NCBI GenBank assembly: GCA_035644935.1
Contig: DASQNO010000033.1
Location: forward strand, 1 to 62,472
DNA: 62,472 nucleotides
Direction: 5' to 3'
DNA from: CADCVW01 sp035644935
GTDB taxonomy: Bacteria > Pseudomonadota > Alphaproteobacteria > Sphingomonadales > Sphingomonadaceae
The number at the start of each line of letters is the position of its first letter. Position 1 is the stretch's first letter. A program made the position numbers and the translations under genes. The notes beneath the pieces are model-generated. The model had not been told where the DNA came from. It did no database searches and saw only the letters and a program-made list of their open reading frames with translations. This document shows, piece by piece, positions 8,347 through 18,738 of the stretch.

Positions 8347-8727
8347 TTAGTCGGGCTCGGCCTGGCGGGCGCGGCGGACCGCACGCTTTTCGTCGCGGCC
8401 GTGGCGCACGGCCTTCAGAAAGCAGCCGGTGAAGCCGCCGGGGCCGACGGGCGAACAGCTGTCCGTGCCCGTGCGGCCGATGTCGATCATCTCGTGCACG
8501 CGGTCGGTCGCGGTGACGAGGTCGGCGGCGGCAGGCTCGCGGAGTTCGACGGGGATGCGATAACGGTCCGACTCCGGGCGGCGGGCGCAGACGACGATCT
8601 CGTCGCCCGAGCTTTGGGGGCAAGGATCGCTTCCGAAAGCCTCGACCAGCCGTTCGCGCGGTGCGGCTTGCGCGGGCGCCGCGGCCCAGAGGGCGGCGAG
8701 AACGGCAATGGCGATGGGGCCCGACAT
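8347..8727 (-). CDS. Small secreted protein, paralogue A of a tandem pair
   Basis: 126 residues from ATG 8727; the upstream GGAG in GAGGAGATCGAGC supports this start. Signal peptide MSGPIAIAVLAALWAAAPAQA. The mature protein shares its cysteine pattern and the GTDSCSPVGPGG and RDEKRA blocks with the neighbour at 7,899-8,285. It follows coq7 by 11 nt, so it may be in the dsbB-coq7 transcription unit. Unknown function. Confidence 0.8.
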   Translation of the reverse strand: MSGPIAIAVLAALWAAAPAQAAPRERLVEAFGSDPCPQSSGDEIVVCARRPESDRYRIPVELREPAAADLVTATDRVHEMIDIGRTGTDSCSPVGPGGFTGCFLKAVRHGRDEKRAVRRARQAEPD

Positions 8728-8738
8728 GCTCGATCTCC

Positions 8739-9296
8739 TCAAATGCGCTTGGACAAGGCGATGGCGGCGCGGCAGCCGGCGCGGATCAGGAATGACATGA
8801 CCGGGTAGCCGAGCTGCTGCTCCGCGCCATGGCCGATCGCCGTTTCCTTGTGTTCCAGCTCCTCGGCCTGAAAGCGCTCGATCGTGGCGGCGAGTTCGGG
8901 TTCGCTCCCGCCCAACTCCTGGCGCTGCTGCTCGTAGTGGATGTCGATCTCGGTCTCCACCGCGGCGGTGCACGCCATCGCGGCGCGCGGGCCGATCAGC
9001 GCGGTCGCCGCGCCCAGCGCGAAGCCGGCGACGTTCCACAAGGGGTGGAGCAGCGTCGGGCGGATGCCCCGCTGGCTGAGCATCTCCGAAAAGTGGCGAT
9101 GATGCTCGGCCTCCTGCGCGGCCATGTGGACCACGGCGCGGCCGGCGGGCGAGGCGGTGCCGAGAACGGCGAGCTGCCCCGCATAGATGCGCGTCGCGCC
9201 GAATTCGCCCGCGTGATCGACGCGGATCATCGATGCAAGATCGGGGGTGCGCGTGCCCGGGGGCGGAGGCGCGGTCAGCGTCGACGCAGCAGCCAC
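8739..9296 (-). CDS. coq7: COQ7-type demethoxyubiquinone hydroxylase
   Basis: Di-iron membrane-associated monooxygenase for the C6 hydroxylation step of ubiquinone synthesis. Key carboxylate/His motifs are visible: DHAGEFGA (first Glu), AQEAEHHRHF, VETEIDIHYE and QAEELEHKETA. I used the GTG at 9296 (185 aa), which overlaps dsbB by 22 nt and keeps the PPPGTRTPDLASMIRVDH leader usual in this group. ATG 9230 would give 163 aa and still contain all ligands. Confidence 0.88.
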   Translation of the reverse strand: MAAASTLTAPPPPGTRTPDLASMIRVDHAGEFGATRIYAGQLAVLGTASPAGRAVVHMAAQEAEHHRHFSEMLSQRGIRPTLLHPLWNVAGFALGAATALIGPRAAMACTAAVETEIDIHYEQQRQELGGSEPELAATIERFQAEELEHKETAIGHGAEQQLGYPVMSFLIRAGCRAAIALSKRI

Positions 9297-9841
9297 AGGA
9301 TCAGACCTCCGGATGTGAGGGACAGGACGGCGTTCCAGCCGGCCATGGAGATGCCCAGAAACGCGAACTGGACCTGGTCGCAGCGGATCACGGGCGTGTT
9401 CATGATGGAAGCGAGAAGCTCTTCGGTGCTCGCGCCCGTGGCCGTCGACGCGCAGCTGGTCAGTCCGGGGAAGACGCCGAGTTCGACGCCGGCATGATAG
9501 ACGCCGATCGCGCCGGAGGTGAGGATCGCCAGCGCGGCGAGGACGACGAGCGAGCGCGCCGCCGGCCGGATCGCGAACGCGGCCAGCGCGAGCGCGACGG
9601 CGGCGTAGTGTGGCCAGCGCTGCCAGTGGCACATCTCGCAGGGCGAGAGGCCGCCAAGATATTGCGAGCCGAGCGCGCCGGCGAGGAGCGCGGCGGGGAC
9701 GAGGAGGGCGAGGAGGCGGGCGCGCGAAAGCCCCCCCCCTTCAGGAGCGGGACGGCCGTCGGGATCGCCCGGGGGGCGATCCTGCCGTCCCGCTGGGTTG
9801 GGGTGGGGCCTTGCCTTCAAGTCTTGCACCGTCGTCGACAC
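9275..9841 (-). CDS. DsbB-family disulfide bond formation protein, start disturbed by a repeat
   Basis: Inner-membrane quinone-linked oxidase that reoxidises DsbA-type proteins. Four membrane segments and two cysteine pairs are visible: CEMC (68-71 from the GTG start) and the pair around GLTSCAST and NTPVIRCDQ. The reading frame runs back to a GTG at 9841, but its first ~38 codons are encoded by a CCCTCCCC-type palindromic repeat. The real core starts near LSRARLLALLVPA, where I find no good start codon. Either the repeat supplied the start or a non-standard start is used. Confidence 0.85.
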   Translation of the reverse strand: MSTTVQDLKARPHPNPAGRQDRPPGDPDGRPAPEGGGLSRARLLALLVPAALLAGALGSQYLGGLSPCEMCHWQRWPHYAAVALALAAFAIRPAARSLVVLAALAILTSGAIGVYHAGVELGVFPGLTSCASTATGASTEELLASIMNTPVIRCDQVQFAFLGISMAGWNAVLSLTSGGLILWLLRRR

Positions 9842-9880
9842 TGCCCCACCCCTAACCCCTCCCCCAAGGGGGAGGGGGAC
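9728..9880. repeat. Palindromic repeat overlapping the 5' end of dsbB
   Basis: Contains GAGCGGGACGG..CCGTCCCGCT, GGGGTGGGGC..ACTGCCCCACCCC and CCCTCCCCCAAGGGGGAGGGGG mirror pairs. It matches the repeat at 7,781-7,893 in parts. It fills the space between ctpA and dsbB and extends about 110 nt into the open dsbB frame. Confidence 0.8.
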
Positions 9881-9881
9881 C

Positions 9882-11201
9882 TCAGTTCGCAGCCGTCTTC
9901 ACGGGCGGCACGGCGAGGCGCTTGAGCGTCTTAAGCGCGTAGTCCAGCTGGAAGTCCTTCACGCCCGCCTTTTCGAGCTCGGCCGCGGTGGCGGCGAAGC
10001 GGGGGTCGGGCTTGTTGTCGTCCTCCAGCACCTCGTCTTTGACCGCCGACTCGCGCAGCAGCGCGCGGCGCAGGTCCGCCTCTCGCAGCCGCGGCCGCGT
10101 CTTATAGTCGGGGTCGGACAGCTGCGGCACGACAATGTCGGGCTTGATGCCGCCCGCCTGCACCGAACGGCCCGACGGCGTGTAGTAGCGCGCTGTGGTC
10201 AGGCGCAGCGCGGTGTCGTCGGACAGCTGCAGCAGCGTCTGCACCGAACCCTTGCCGAAGCTGGTCTCGCCCATGACCAGCGCGCGGCGGTGATCCTGTA
10301 GCGCGCCCGCGACGATCTCCGCCGCCGAGGCCGAGCCGGCGTCGACGAGGACCACGATCGGCAGGCCGTGCGCGAAGTCGCCGGGCTTGGCGTAGAAGCG
10401 CTCGATGTCTTCCTTCTTGCGGCCGCGTTCGGAAACGATCTCGCCGCGGTCGAGGAAGGTGTCGGACACCTCGATCGCCTGGTCGAGCAGCCCGCCGGGG
10501 TTGGAGCGCAAGTCGATGATGTAGCCCAGCGGACGCCCGCCGACAGCCTTGTCGACCGCGACCATCGCCGCCTGCGTCGCGGCGGCGGTTTGCGCGCTGA
10601 ACGTGTTGATGTTGATGATGCCGACGCGGTCCTTGATCTCCCACTTCACCGGCTTGAGTTCGATACGCTCGCGGATCAGCGCCACGTCGAACGGCTTGTC
10701 GCGCCCCGGGCGGACCACCGTCAGCGTGATCTTGCTGCCCGGCTTGCCGCGCATGGCTTCCACCGCTTCGTCAAGCGTGCCGCCGTAGAGCAGCTTGCCA
10801 TCGAGATGCGTCAGATAGTCGTTGGCTTTCAGCCCGGCACGGAACGCGGGCGTGTCCTCGGTGGGCGCGATGATCTTGACTGCGCCGTCCTCCATCGTGA
10901 CGGTGAGGCCGAGGCCCCCGTAATTGCCGTCGGTCTGCGTGCGCAGCGTGCGGAAGTCGCTCGCCTCCAGATAGGAGCTGTGCGGATCGAGCGCGGCGAG
11001 CATGCCGTCGATCGCGCCCTTGATCAGAACCTTGTCGTCGACCTTCTCGACATAGTCGCCGCGCACGCGCTCGAACACGGACATGAAGTTGTCGAGTTCC
11101 TTGTAGGTCGCGCTGTCCACCTGCGCGAGACCGGCGGTGGTCGCGGGGACGAGCGCCAGCGCGCCGACCAGGGCGATGGCGGGAAGCAGCGTCTTCTTCA
11201 T
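9882..11201 (-). CDS. ctpA: S41 family carboxy-terminal processing protease
   Basis: 439 residues from ATG 11201, with a signal peptide (MKKTLLPAIALVGALALVPA). A PDZ domain spans about 85-170 (GGLGLTVTMEDGAVKIIAP onward). The S41 catalytic domain has the nucleophile in DAGSASAAEIVAGAL and the general-base Lys in GETSFGKGSVQ. It should be a periplasmic protease that trims C-termini. It is next to the EnvC-like gene, the usual alphaproteobacterial order; a repeat separates them. Confidence 0.94.
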   Translation of the reverse strand: MKKTLLPAIALVGALALVPATTAGLAQVDSATYKELDNFMSVFERVRGDYVEKVDDKVLIKGAIDGMLAALDPHSSYLEASDFRTLRTQTDGNYGGLGLTVTMEDGAVKIIAPTEDTPAFRAGLKANDYLTHLDGKLLYGGTLDEAVEAMRGKPGSKITLTVVRPGRDKPFDVALIRERIELKPVKWEIKDRVGIININTFSAQTAAATQAAMVAVDKAVGGRPLGYIIDLRSNPGGLLDQAIEVSDTFLDRGEIVSERGRKKEDIERFYAKPGDFAHGLPIVVLVDAGSASAAEIVAGALQDHRRALVMGETSFGKGSVQTLLQLSDDTALRLTTARYYTPSGRSVQAGGIKPDIVVPQLSDPDYKTRPRLREADLRRALLRESAVKDEVLEDDNKPDPRFAATAAELEKAGVKDFQLDYALKTLKRLAVPPVKTAAN

Positions 11202-11294
11202 GCGAGCGGGCTTTCGAACAGCGGACGTCGATGGCAATGTAATGGCTTTTAGCGCGCGCACCAATATCGGCGATGAATAACCGAGTGTCCGACC

Positions 11295-11408
11295 GTCATC
11301 CCGGCGAACGCCGGGACCCAAGATCACGGAAGCTTTAGATCATGACGCATGCCCCGTCGGCTCAGCCCCGACATCGCGACCTTGGGTCCCGGCTTTCGCC
11401 GGGATGAC
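11295..11408. repeat. Palindromic repeat, GTCATCCCGGCGAA family
   Basis: GTCATCCCGGCGAACGCCGG...ACCCAAGATC at the left is mirrored by GACCTTGGGTCCCGGCTTTC..GGGATGAC at the right. The same family occurs at 32,837-32,910. It lies between the ctpA start and the EnvC-like stop; the pair is therefore probably not tightly coupled. Confidence 0.9.
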
Positions 11409-11410
11409 GT

Positions 11411-12559
11411 TCACAGCAGAGGCGCGATCGGGACCGGGCGGCCGCCGCGGCGAAGTTCCACGGTGACTTCGGGGCGCTGGGCGGCGGCGGTGCCCAGGGT
11501 GTCGCCGCGACCGACGCGCGCGCCGCTTTCGACCTCCAGCGCCGCCAGGTTGGTGATCGTGGTCGTCCAGCCCGCGCCGTGATCAATGATGACCACGCGG
11601 CCGTAGCTGCGGAACGGCGCGGCGAAGACGACGCGGCCGGCGGCGGGGGCGACGACCTCGGCTTGCGCTTCGGTTGCCAGCGTCACGCCGCGCGCGTGAA
11701 CGCCCGCGGCGGAGATCTCGCCCGCGCCGGTCAGCACGCGGCCGTCCACGGGAAGAAGATAGCGCGGGCGCGAACCGGAGCGCGGCTGGCCCGCCGAACC
11801 CGGCCGCATGACGGGGCCGGAAAGCTGGACCAGCGCGCTCGCCACCGACGCGTCGATCTGCCGCTGCCGCGACGCGGACACGATGGCGCGCGCATCCTCG
11901 CCCAGCGCCAGCGCGCGGTCCCCCTCGCCCAGCGCCGCGTCGACATAGGTCTGGCGTTCGCGAAGGCTGGCCGCCTCCAGCGCCGCCAGCTTGCGCCGCT
12001 CGCCGACCAACTCGGCCTGGCGCGCGCGCAGCGCGCGGGCGGCGAGGCTCGCCTGCCGTTCGATCCGCGTCGCCTCCGCCAGCTGCGCCCGGATGCCCTC
12101 CGTGCGCGCGGCGATCGCGGGCATGGTGCTGGCGAGCAGCGCGCGCGTGCGGATGAGGTCGTCGAGCGAGCCGGGCTGGACCAGCGCCAGCGCCGGCGGG
12201 CGGCGGGCGAGCGTCTGCAGCCCGGCGAGCAATGTCGCGGTGGGCCGTTCTTCCCGCGCCAGTCGGACGCGCTGGGCGCGGCGCTGCGCGTCGACGATCC
12301 GGATGCGCGCCTGCGCGGCGCTGATGCCGGCTTCGGCGGCGGCGAGGCGGGCGAGCGCGGCCGCCTGCGCGGCGCGGGCGCGGTCGGCGCGGTCGGTGAA
12401 AACGCGCGCGCGACCTTCCAGTTCGCGGACGCGGCGGTCGGCCTCCCGCGCCTCCGCCTGCGCGCGCAGCAGCGCGGTTTGCGGAGAAGGCACCGAGCCG
12501 ATCGCGGCCACGCCAAGACCAGCGGCGGCGGCAATCGCGATGACGAGCAACCGGCGCAT
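11411..12559 (-). CDS. EnvC-like murein hydrolase activator (degenerate LytM/M23)
   Basis: 382 residues with an N-terminal membrane anchor or signal, a long Ala/Arg/Glu-rich coiled coil (about 25-230) and a C-terminal LytM domain. The M23 zinc ligands are missing: the usual first His/Asp site reads GVHARGVTLAT and the usual HxH site reads TTITNLAAL. That fits EnvC, which has no peptidase activity but activates amidases at division. ATG overlaps the rlmH stop by 1 nt (TGATG). Confidence 0.85.
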   Translation of the reverse strand: MRRLLVIAIAAAAGLGVAAIGSVPSPQTALLRAQAEAREADRRVRELEGRARVFTDRADRARAAQAAALARLAAAEAGISAAQARIRIVDAQRRAQRVRLAREERPTATLLAGLQTLARRPPALALVQPGSLDDLIRTRALLASTMPAIAARTEGIRAQLAEATRIERQASLAARALRARQAELVGERRKLAALEAASLRERQTYVDAALGEGDRALALGEDARAIVSASRQRQIDASVASALVQLSGPVMRPGSAGQPRSGSRPRYLLPVDGRVLTGAGEISAAGVHARGVTLATEAQAEVVAPAAGRVVFAAPFRSYGRVVIIDHGAGWTTTITNLAALEVESGARVGRGDTLGTAAAQRPEVTVELRRGGRPVPIAPLL

Positions 12560-12978
12560 CAGCCTTCCCGATGGTACGGGTGGCCGGCGATGATGCCGGT
12601 GGCGCGGAACAGTTGCTCGGCGAGCATCGCGCGGGCGAGCAGATGCGGCCAGGTCGCGGCCCCGAAGCTCATCAGCAGGTCCGCGCCGTCACGTGCCGCG
12701 TCACCCAGGCCGTCGGCGGCGCCCAGCAGGAACCGCGCCTCCCGCGTGCCGCCGTCACGCCAGCCGCGCAGCGTTTCGGCGAGCGCCATCGACGACAAAG
12801 GCGTTCCGCGCTCGTCCAGCGCCACGACCCGGGTGCCCGGCGCGCGTTCCGGCAGCGGGTCGGACATGCCGAGTTCGCTGACCTGGACCGGCCAGCGGAT
12901 GCGGCCGAGATAGGTTTCGACCAGCTCGCGTTCCGGACCGCGCCCGATCTTGCCGCGCGCCACGATGTGCAGGCGCAT
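12559..12978 (-). CDS. rlmH: 23S rRNA (pseudouridine(1915)-N(3))-methyltransferase RlmH
   Basis: 139 residues, a little below the usual 155. SPOUT-class methyltransferase with RLHIVARGKIG at the N-terminus, the SAM-binding knot (ARFLLGAADGLGD) and the conserved C-terminal segment ending in EQLFRATGIIAGHPYH. It follows rsfS by 9 nt and overlaps the EnvC-like gene by 1 nt, so these form one ribosome/cell-wall operon. Confidence 0.95.
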   Translation of the reverse strand: MRLHIVARGKIGRGPERELVETYLGRIRWPVQVSELGMSDPLPERAPGTRVVALDERGTPLSSMALAETLRGWRDGGTREARFLLGAADGLGDAARDGADLLMSFGAATWPHLLARAMLAEQLFRATGIIAGHPYHREG

Positions 12979-12987
12979 GCGTGCCGG

Positions 12988-13509
12988 TCAGGCGTCGTGT
13001 AGGAAAGCGTCGTCATCGACATCGTCCCCGTCGTCCTCATCGGCGAAGTCGTCGGGGGCGGCGAACGGATCGGGCGCCGAGTCGAACGTCGCGGGCGCCG
13101 GCGGCGCTTCGCCGAACGACCACATGCGTTCCAGATTGTAGAAGGATCGCACTTCCGGGCGGAAGATATGAACGATCACGTCGTTGGCGTCGAGCAGCAC
13201 CCAGTCGGCGGTGGCGAGGCCTTCGATGCGGACCGGCTGGCCCGTCGAACCCTTGATGCGTTCGGCCAGCTTGTTGGCCATCGACGCCACCTGCCGCGTC
13301 GAACGGCCCGAGCAGATCACCATATGATCGGCGATCGCCGACTTGCCCGCGAGAGGAATGGAGACGACCTCCACCGCCTGATCGTCCTCGAGGGACTTCA
13401 TGATCAGCGCGTGCAGCGCCTCGATGCTCTCGATCGGCGCGCCGATGGGATGCTCCGGCGCGGTCGGCGGGGCGGCGGTCTGGTCGTCGGAGGCGGATCG
13501 GGTTTGCAA
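12988..13509 (-). CDS. rsfS: Ribosome silencing factor RsfS
   Basis: 173 residues from a TTG start at 13509. CAGGAG lies 5-6 nt upstream, and longer reading frames would overlap nadD. The RsfS domain (about 30-135) includes KSAIADHMVICSG and the ADWVLLDANDVIVHIF signature. A long acidic tail (DDFADEDDGDDVDDD) follows. RsfS binds L14 of the 50S subunit and blocks subunit joining in starvation. Operon with nadD and rlmH. Confidence 0.94.
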   Translation of the reverse strand: MQTRSASDDQTAAPPTAPEHPIGAPIESIEALHALIMKSLEDDQAVEVVSIPLAGKSAIADHMVICSGRSTRQVASMANKLAERIKGSTGQPVRIEGLATADWVLLDANDVIVHIFRPEVRSFYNLERMWSFGEAPPAPATFDSAPDPFAAPDDFADEDDGDDVDDDAFLHDA

Positions 13510-13535
13510 GCGAACTCCTGTGCGTGGTGCGCGGA

Positions 13536-14201
13536 TTATCGAATAAGACGGTGCGTCAGCATGTCGCGAACCTGGTGGCGCGGGGCTGAACGAGCGGATG
13601 AATGGTCCGACGCGAAACGGGACGCGTGCCAGTCGGGATCGGCCGCGCGGATCGCGGTTGCGGAGCTGGTGTCGGGGGGCAGGCGAAGGAACAGGATCGC
13701 CGGCGGGCTCCACTGCGTCCACTCTCTCGCCTGGCGCGGCGGGTGAACGAACCGCCTCAGCCAGCCCATGACGCGTACCGCCCGGAGACGGCGGTCATAG
13801 CCCGGACGCGCGACAATCGCAATCGGCACGATCGCTGCGATCCCGCGCCAGTCCCGCCAGCGGTGAAAGTCGCGAAGATTATCGGCGCCCATCAGCCACA
13901 CGAAGCGCCGTCGCGGATAGCGCGCGATGAGGCGGCGCAGCGTATCGGCGGTGTAGCGCGTGCCCAGGCGTTGCTCGATCGCGGTGACGCGGATCGGCGA
14001 ACGACGCGCGGCGGCGCGGGCGGACGCGGCGCGGGCAGGGAGGGGAGCCATGTCGGCCGCGTTCGACTTTAACGGATTGCCGGGCGAGACGAGCCACCAG
14101 ACCTCTTCCAGGCCAAGCGCGTCAAGCGCGGCAAGGCTGATGCGGCGGTGCCCGCGATGCGCGGGGTTGAACGAGCCGCCGAGCAGGCCGGTGGGGGTCA
14201 A
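13536..14201 (-). CDS. nadD: Nicotinate-nucleotide adenylyltransferase
   Basis: 221 residues. The nucleotidyltransferase motif GGSFNPAHRGH is at 8-18 and the ISSTxIR-type motif appears as TSSATAIRA near the C-terminus. It makes nicotinate adenine dinucleotide in NAD synthesis. It lies 26 nt before rsfS, the normal order, and is divergent from the DUF3667 gene. Confidence 0.95.
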   Translation of the reverse strand: MTPTGLLGGSFNPAHRGHRRISLAALDALGLEEVWWLVSPGNPLKSNAADMAPLPARAASARAAARRSPIRVTAIEQRLGTRYTADTLRRLIARYPRRRFVWLMGADNLRDFHRWRDWRGIAAIVPIAIVARPGYDRRLRAVRVMGWLRRFVHPPRQAREWTQWSPPAILFLRLPPDTSSATAIRAADPDWHASRFASDHSSARSAPRHQVRDMLTHRLIR

Positions 14202-14333
14202 AGCCCGTCCATCCGCTCACGCTCGACTTTAACGGGCACGGCTGCGGCGACAGCGCGGGGGCAAAGGCTTGTGGCGACGGACTTACCCATGCGCCCGAGA
14301 TACGCTATTCGGAGCACGGTACAACGCGGGGGC

Positions 14334-15416
14334 GTGTCGGTGGACGAAGCGGCGGCGGCAGCCGATGCGATCAGCGGCGGGGTGATCGCCCGCGCGGTGG
14401 AGCCGCGTGCGGGCGAGGCGCATGCGGGCGAGATGGGCCATTCTCACGAGACCGCGTGCCTCAATTGCGGCGCCGCGCTGCGCGGCGAGTTCTGCCATGC
14501 GTGCGGGCAGAAGGCGCACGTCCACCGCACGCTGACCGCGTTCTGGCACGATCTGCTGCATGGCGTGCTGCATTTTGAAGGCAAGATCTGGCGGACGCTG
14601 CCGCTGCTGGCGTGGAAGCCGGGCGATCTGACGCGCCGCTACGTCGCTGGCGAACGGGCGCGGTTCGTGTCGCCGCTCGCGCTATTCCTGTTCAGCGCGT
14701 TTCTGACCTTTGCGGTGTTCAGCTGGACCGGCGGTCCGTTCGGAACGATGAACGACAACGTCACCGTCGACGGCCGCAACAGCATCGAGGAAGCGGTCGT
14801 CGACGTGGAGAGCCGGGTAGCAGCCCTAGAAAAGCGGCGCGTGGAGGCGATCGCGCGCGGCGACGCCGTGGTCTCCATCGACGCGGATCTGAAAGATGCG
14901 CGCGAAGAGCTCAGCATGTTGCGGCTGGTGAAGCAGCGCGGCGTGACGGAAGCGACGCTGATCCGCGCATCGGACGACCTGGGCAACGCGCCCGGTTGGA
15001 TCAAGGACGCCTACAAGAAGGCCAAGGCAAACCCGTCGCTGCTGATCTACAAGCTGCAGAACAATGCCTACAAGTACAGCTGGGCGTTGATCCCGATCTC
15101 CGTACCCTTCGTGTGGCTGCTGTTTCCGTTCAGCCGCCGTTTTCGCATGTACGACCATGCGGTGTTCGTCACCTACTCGCTGTGTTTCATGACGCTGCTG
15201 CTGGTGGTGCTGAGCCTAATTAAAATGGCTGGGGCGGGCGTGGCCGAGCTCGCGATGACGTTCATTCCGCCGATCCACATGTATCGGCAACTGCGCGGCG
15301 CGTATCGCTTGCGGTGGTGGAGCGCACTGCTGCGAACCGCGCTGCTGCTGGTCTTCGCCATGCTCGCGGCCACCCTGTTCACGCTGATGCTGGTGGCGTT
15401 GGGCGTGCTCGGCTGA
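14334..15416 (+). CDS. DUF3667 membrane protein with N-terminal zinc ribbon
   Basis: 360 residues from GTG 14334; ATG 14289 in the same frame is an alternative. Near the N-terminus is a four-Cys zinc ribbon (CLNCG ... CHACGQ), followed by the DUF3667 signature KIWRTLPLLAWKPGDLTRRY, a first membrane span (ALFLFSAFLTFAVFSW), a charged coiled region and three more membrane spans. Function unknown; common in sphingomonads. Confidence 0.85.
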   Translation: MSVDEAAAAADAISGGVIARAVEPRAGEAHAGEMGHSHETACLNCGAALRGEFCHACGQKAHVHRTLTAFWHDLLHGVLHFEGKIWRTLPLLAWKPGDLTRRYVAGERARFVSPLALFLFSAFLTFAVFSWTGGPFGTMNDNVTVDGRNSIEEAVVDVESRVAALEKRRVEAIARGDAVVSIDADLKDAREELSMLRLVKQRGVTEATLIRASDDLGNAPGWIKDAYKKAKANPSLLIYKLQNNAYKYSWALIPISVPFVWLLFPFSRRFRMYDHAVFVTYSLCFMTLLLVVLSLIKMAGAGVAELAMTFIPPIHMYRQLRGAYRLRWWSALLRTALLLVFAMLAATLFTLMLVALGVLG

Positions 15417-15423
15417 CGCCGCG

Positions 15424-15789
15424 TCAGGCTGGGCAAGGAAACTTGCGCACGAGGAAGCTCTTGTAGGCAGCCTTGAACGGCACACCGCGCTGCCCTGCGG
15501 GGATCGCGCGCAGGTGGTTCAGCAGTTCGTCCGAATTCATCGAAGCCTTGGCCGGCGGACAGAAATCCGGTTTGCGGCCCGCCTTCTCCGCCGCCAACCG
15601 CTCCGCCTTGATCTGCCCTCCGGAGACCTGCATCTCCTTCTTTAGAACGCCAAGGTCGCCTGAGAAGAGCGCCATCGGACCCTTCTTCTTCAGCGCCTCC
15701 GCTTTGGTCAAAAACGTGGAAACCGGCATGGCCGTAGCCGGGGTGAACGGCGTGGCGGCCAAGGCCACCGCCAGAACGAGCTTCTTCAT
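15424..15789 (-). CDS. Small periplasmic protein, unknown
   Basis: 121 residues from ATG 15789, with signal peptide MKKLVLAVALAATPFTPATA. The mature part has two cysteines (FCPPAK and the terminal FPCPA), suggesting one disulfide, and a helical pattern. It is loosely like small Rap1a-type secreted proteins but I would not assign a family. Convergent with the DUF3667 gene, 7 nt apart. Confidence 0.7.
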   Translation of the reverse strand: MKKLVLAVALAATPFTPATAMPVSTFLTKAEALKKKGPMALFSGDLGVLKKEMQVSGGQIKAERLAAEKAGRKPDFCPPAKASMNSDELLNHLRAIPAGQRGVPFKAAYKSFLVRKFPCPA

Positions 15790-15975
15790 CGCGCATCTCC
15801 CATCGTTTTTTCTCCAGCAGAAGGTCGCCCGACGTCCATGGACTGGAGATGAATAGCCCATCGGCTCCCCAAATCGAGGCACAGCTATCGGTCGACGAAA
15901 AGAGCGCCGCACCTTTAGGCGCGACGCTCTTTAGATCACTCAGCCACTACCGGGCGCCTTCCGGCGACCGCTGGT

Positions 15976-17937
<1,962 letters not shown>

Positions 17938-18125
17938 CCGGGTCTCGCTTCGCGTGGGTCCGCCCAAGATAGGCGTTCCGCGCGCGAGCACAATTGGCCG
18001 CAACGGGTGAATATCGGCTTGACGGGCGCGTTCCACGAAGGTGCGCATGCATCCAAGTCGCCCGGTCGCCGTTATCGGGTGCGAAGCTGGCGAGGAGAGC
18101 GCTGTTGACGGTTCCAGGCACGATC

Positions 18126-18401
18126 ATGCCCGAGATGGAGGTCTACGGCTCGGACGGCATTCGTCTGGGCGCGGTGGACGTGGTGGAGGCCGGGCGCTTT
18201 ACGCTCAACCTGACATCGAGCAGCCTGGGCGCGAGCCTGGAGCATGATGTCGTGGTCACCGCCGACGAGGTCGAGCGGGTGGAGGGAAACCGGGTCCACC
18301 TTCGGATGCGGGCCGCCGCCGCTCTGGTATCCGACGGCAAGCGGGAGATCGACACCGGGCGGACCAAGCACGAACCGCCCGCGAGCCTCAAACCGTTGTA
18401 G
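18126..18401 (+). CDS. DUF2171 (PRC-barrel-like) protein
   Basis: 91 residues from ATG 18126. It looks like a small beta-barrel DUF2171 protein (VYGSDGIRLGAVDVVEAGRF, then DEVERVEGNRVHLRM). Such proteins are often stress-associated, with no defined function. It is divergent from ftsH. Confidence 0.7.
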   Translation: MPEMEVYGSDGIRLGAVDVVEAGRFTLNLTSSSLGASLEHDVVVTADEVERVEGNRVHLRMRAAAALVSDGKREIDTGRTKHEPPASLKPL

Positions 18402-18422
18402 GCCGCGCCGGCTGACGGCCTG

Positions 18423-18738
18423 TCATTGCGACCCGGCTAGCCGGTCCAGGTAGCGCCGGGCGGCGCGGGCCTCCGCGCACATTTCGCCGTTGCCGCGGCA
18501 ACTCTTCTCCATCGCCTCCACCAGCGCGCGTTGCCGTGCGAGAACGTAGGGATCGGTTCGGATCGTCGCGGAATAGGGGTTGCGGACGTCCGCGGCCGCC
18601 GATGGTCGGCGCGCGGCGGCGGCGACGCGGGGAGGGGCCGGCGGAGCGGGCCAGCCACATGCCCGCGGGGAACGCCACGGCGGCGGTGAGCAGCACTGAG
18701 CAGCCGACTTGGCGCCATTGGCCGTCGCCGCCGCGCAT
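18423..18738 (-). pseudogene. Small membrane-anchored protein downstream of tilS, probably frameshifted
   Basis: The ATG at 18738 overlaps the tilS TGA (TGATG), pointing to a real coupled gene. The first frame gives a membrane anchor (VLLTAAVAFPAGMWLA) and then turns into low-quality Arg-rich sequence. The +1 frame beyond about 18,645 reads like true protein (NPYSATIRTDPYVLARQRAL, then EKSCRGNGEMCAEARAARRY) and stops at 18423, but has no start codon of its own. A single indel around the GC-rich run near 18,610-18,650 would join them. Decayed gene or sequencing error. Confidence 0.55.
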
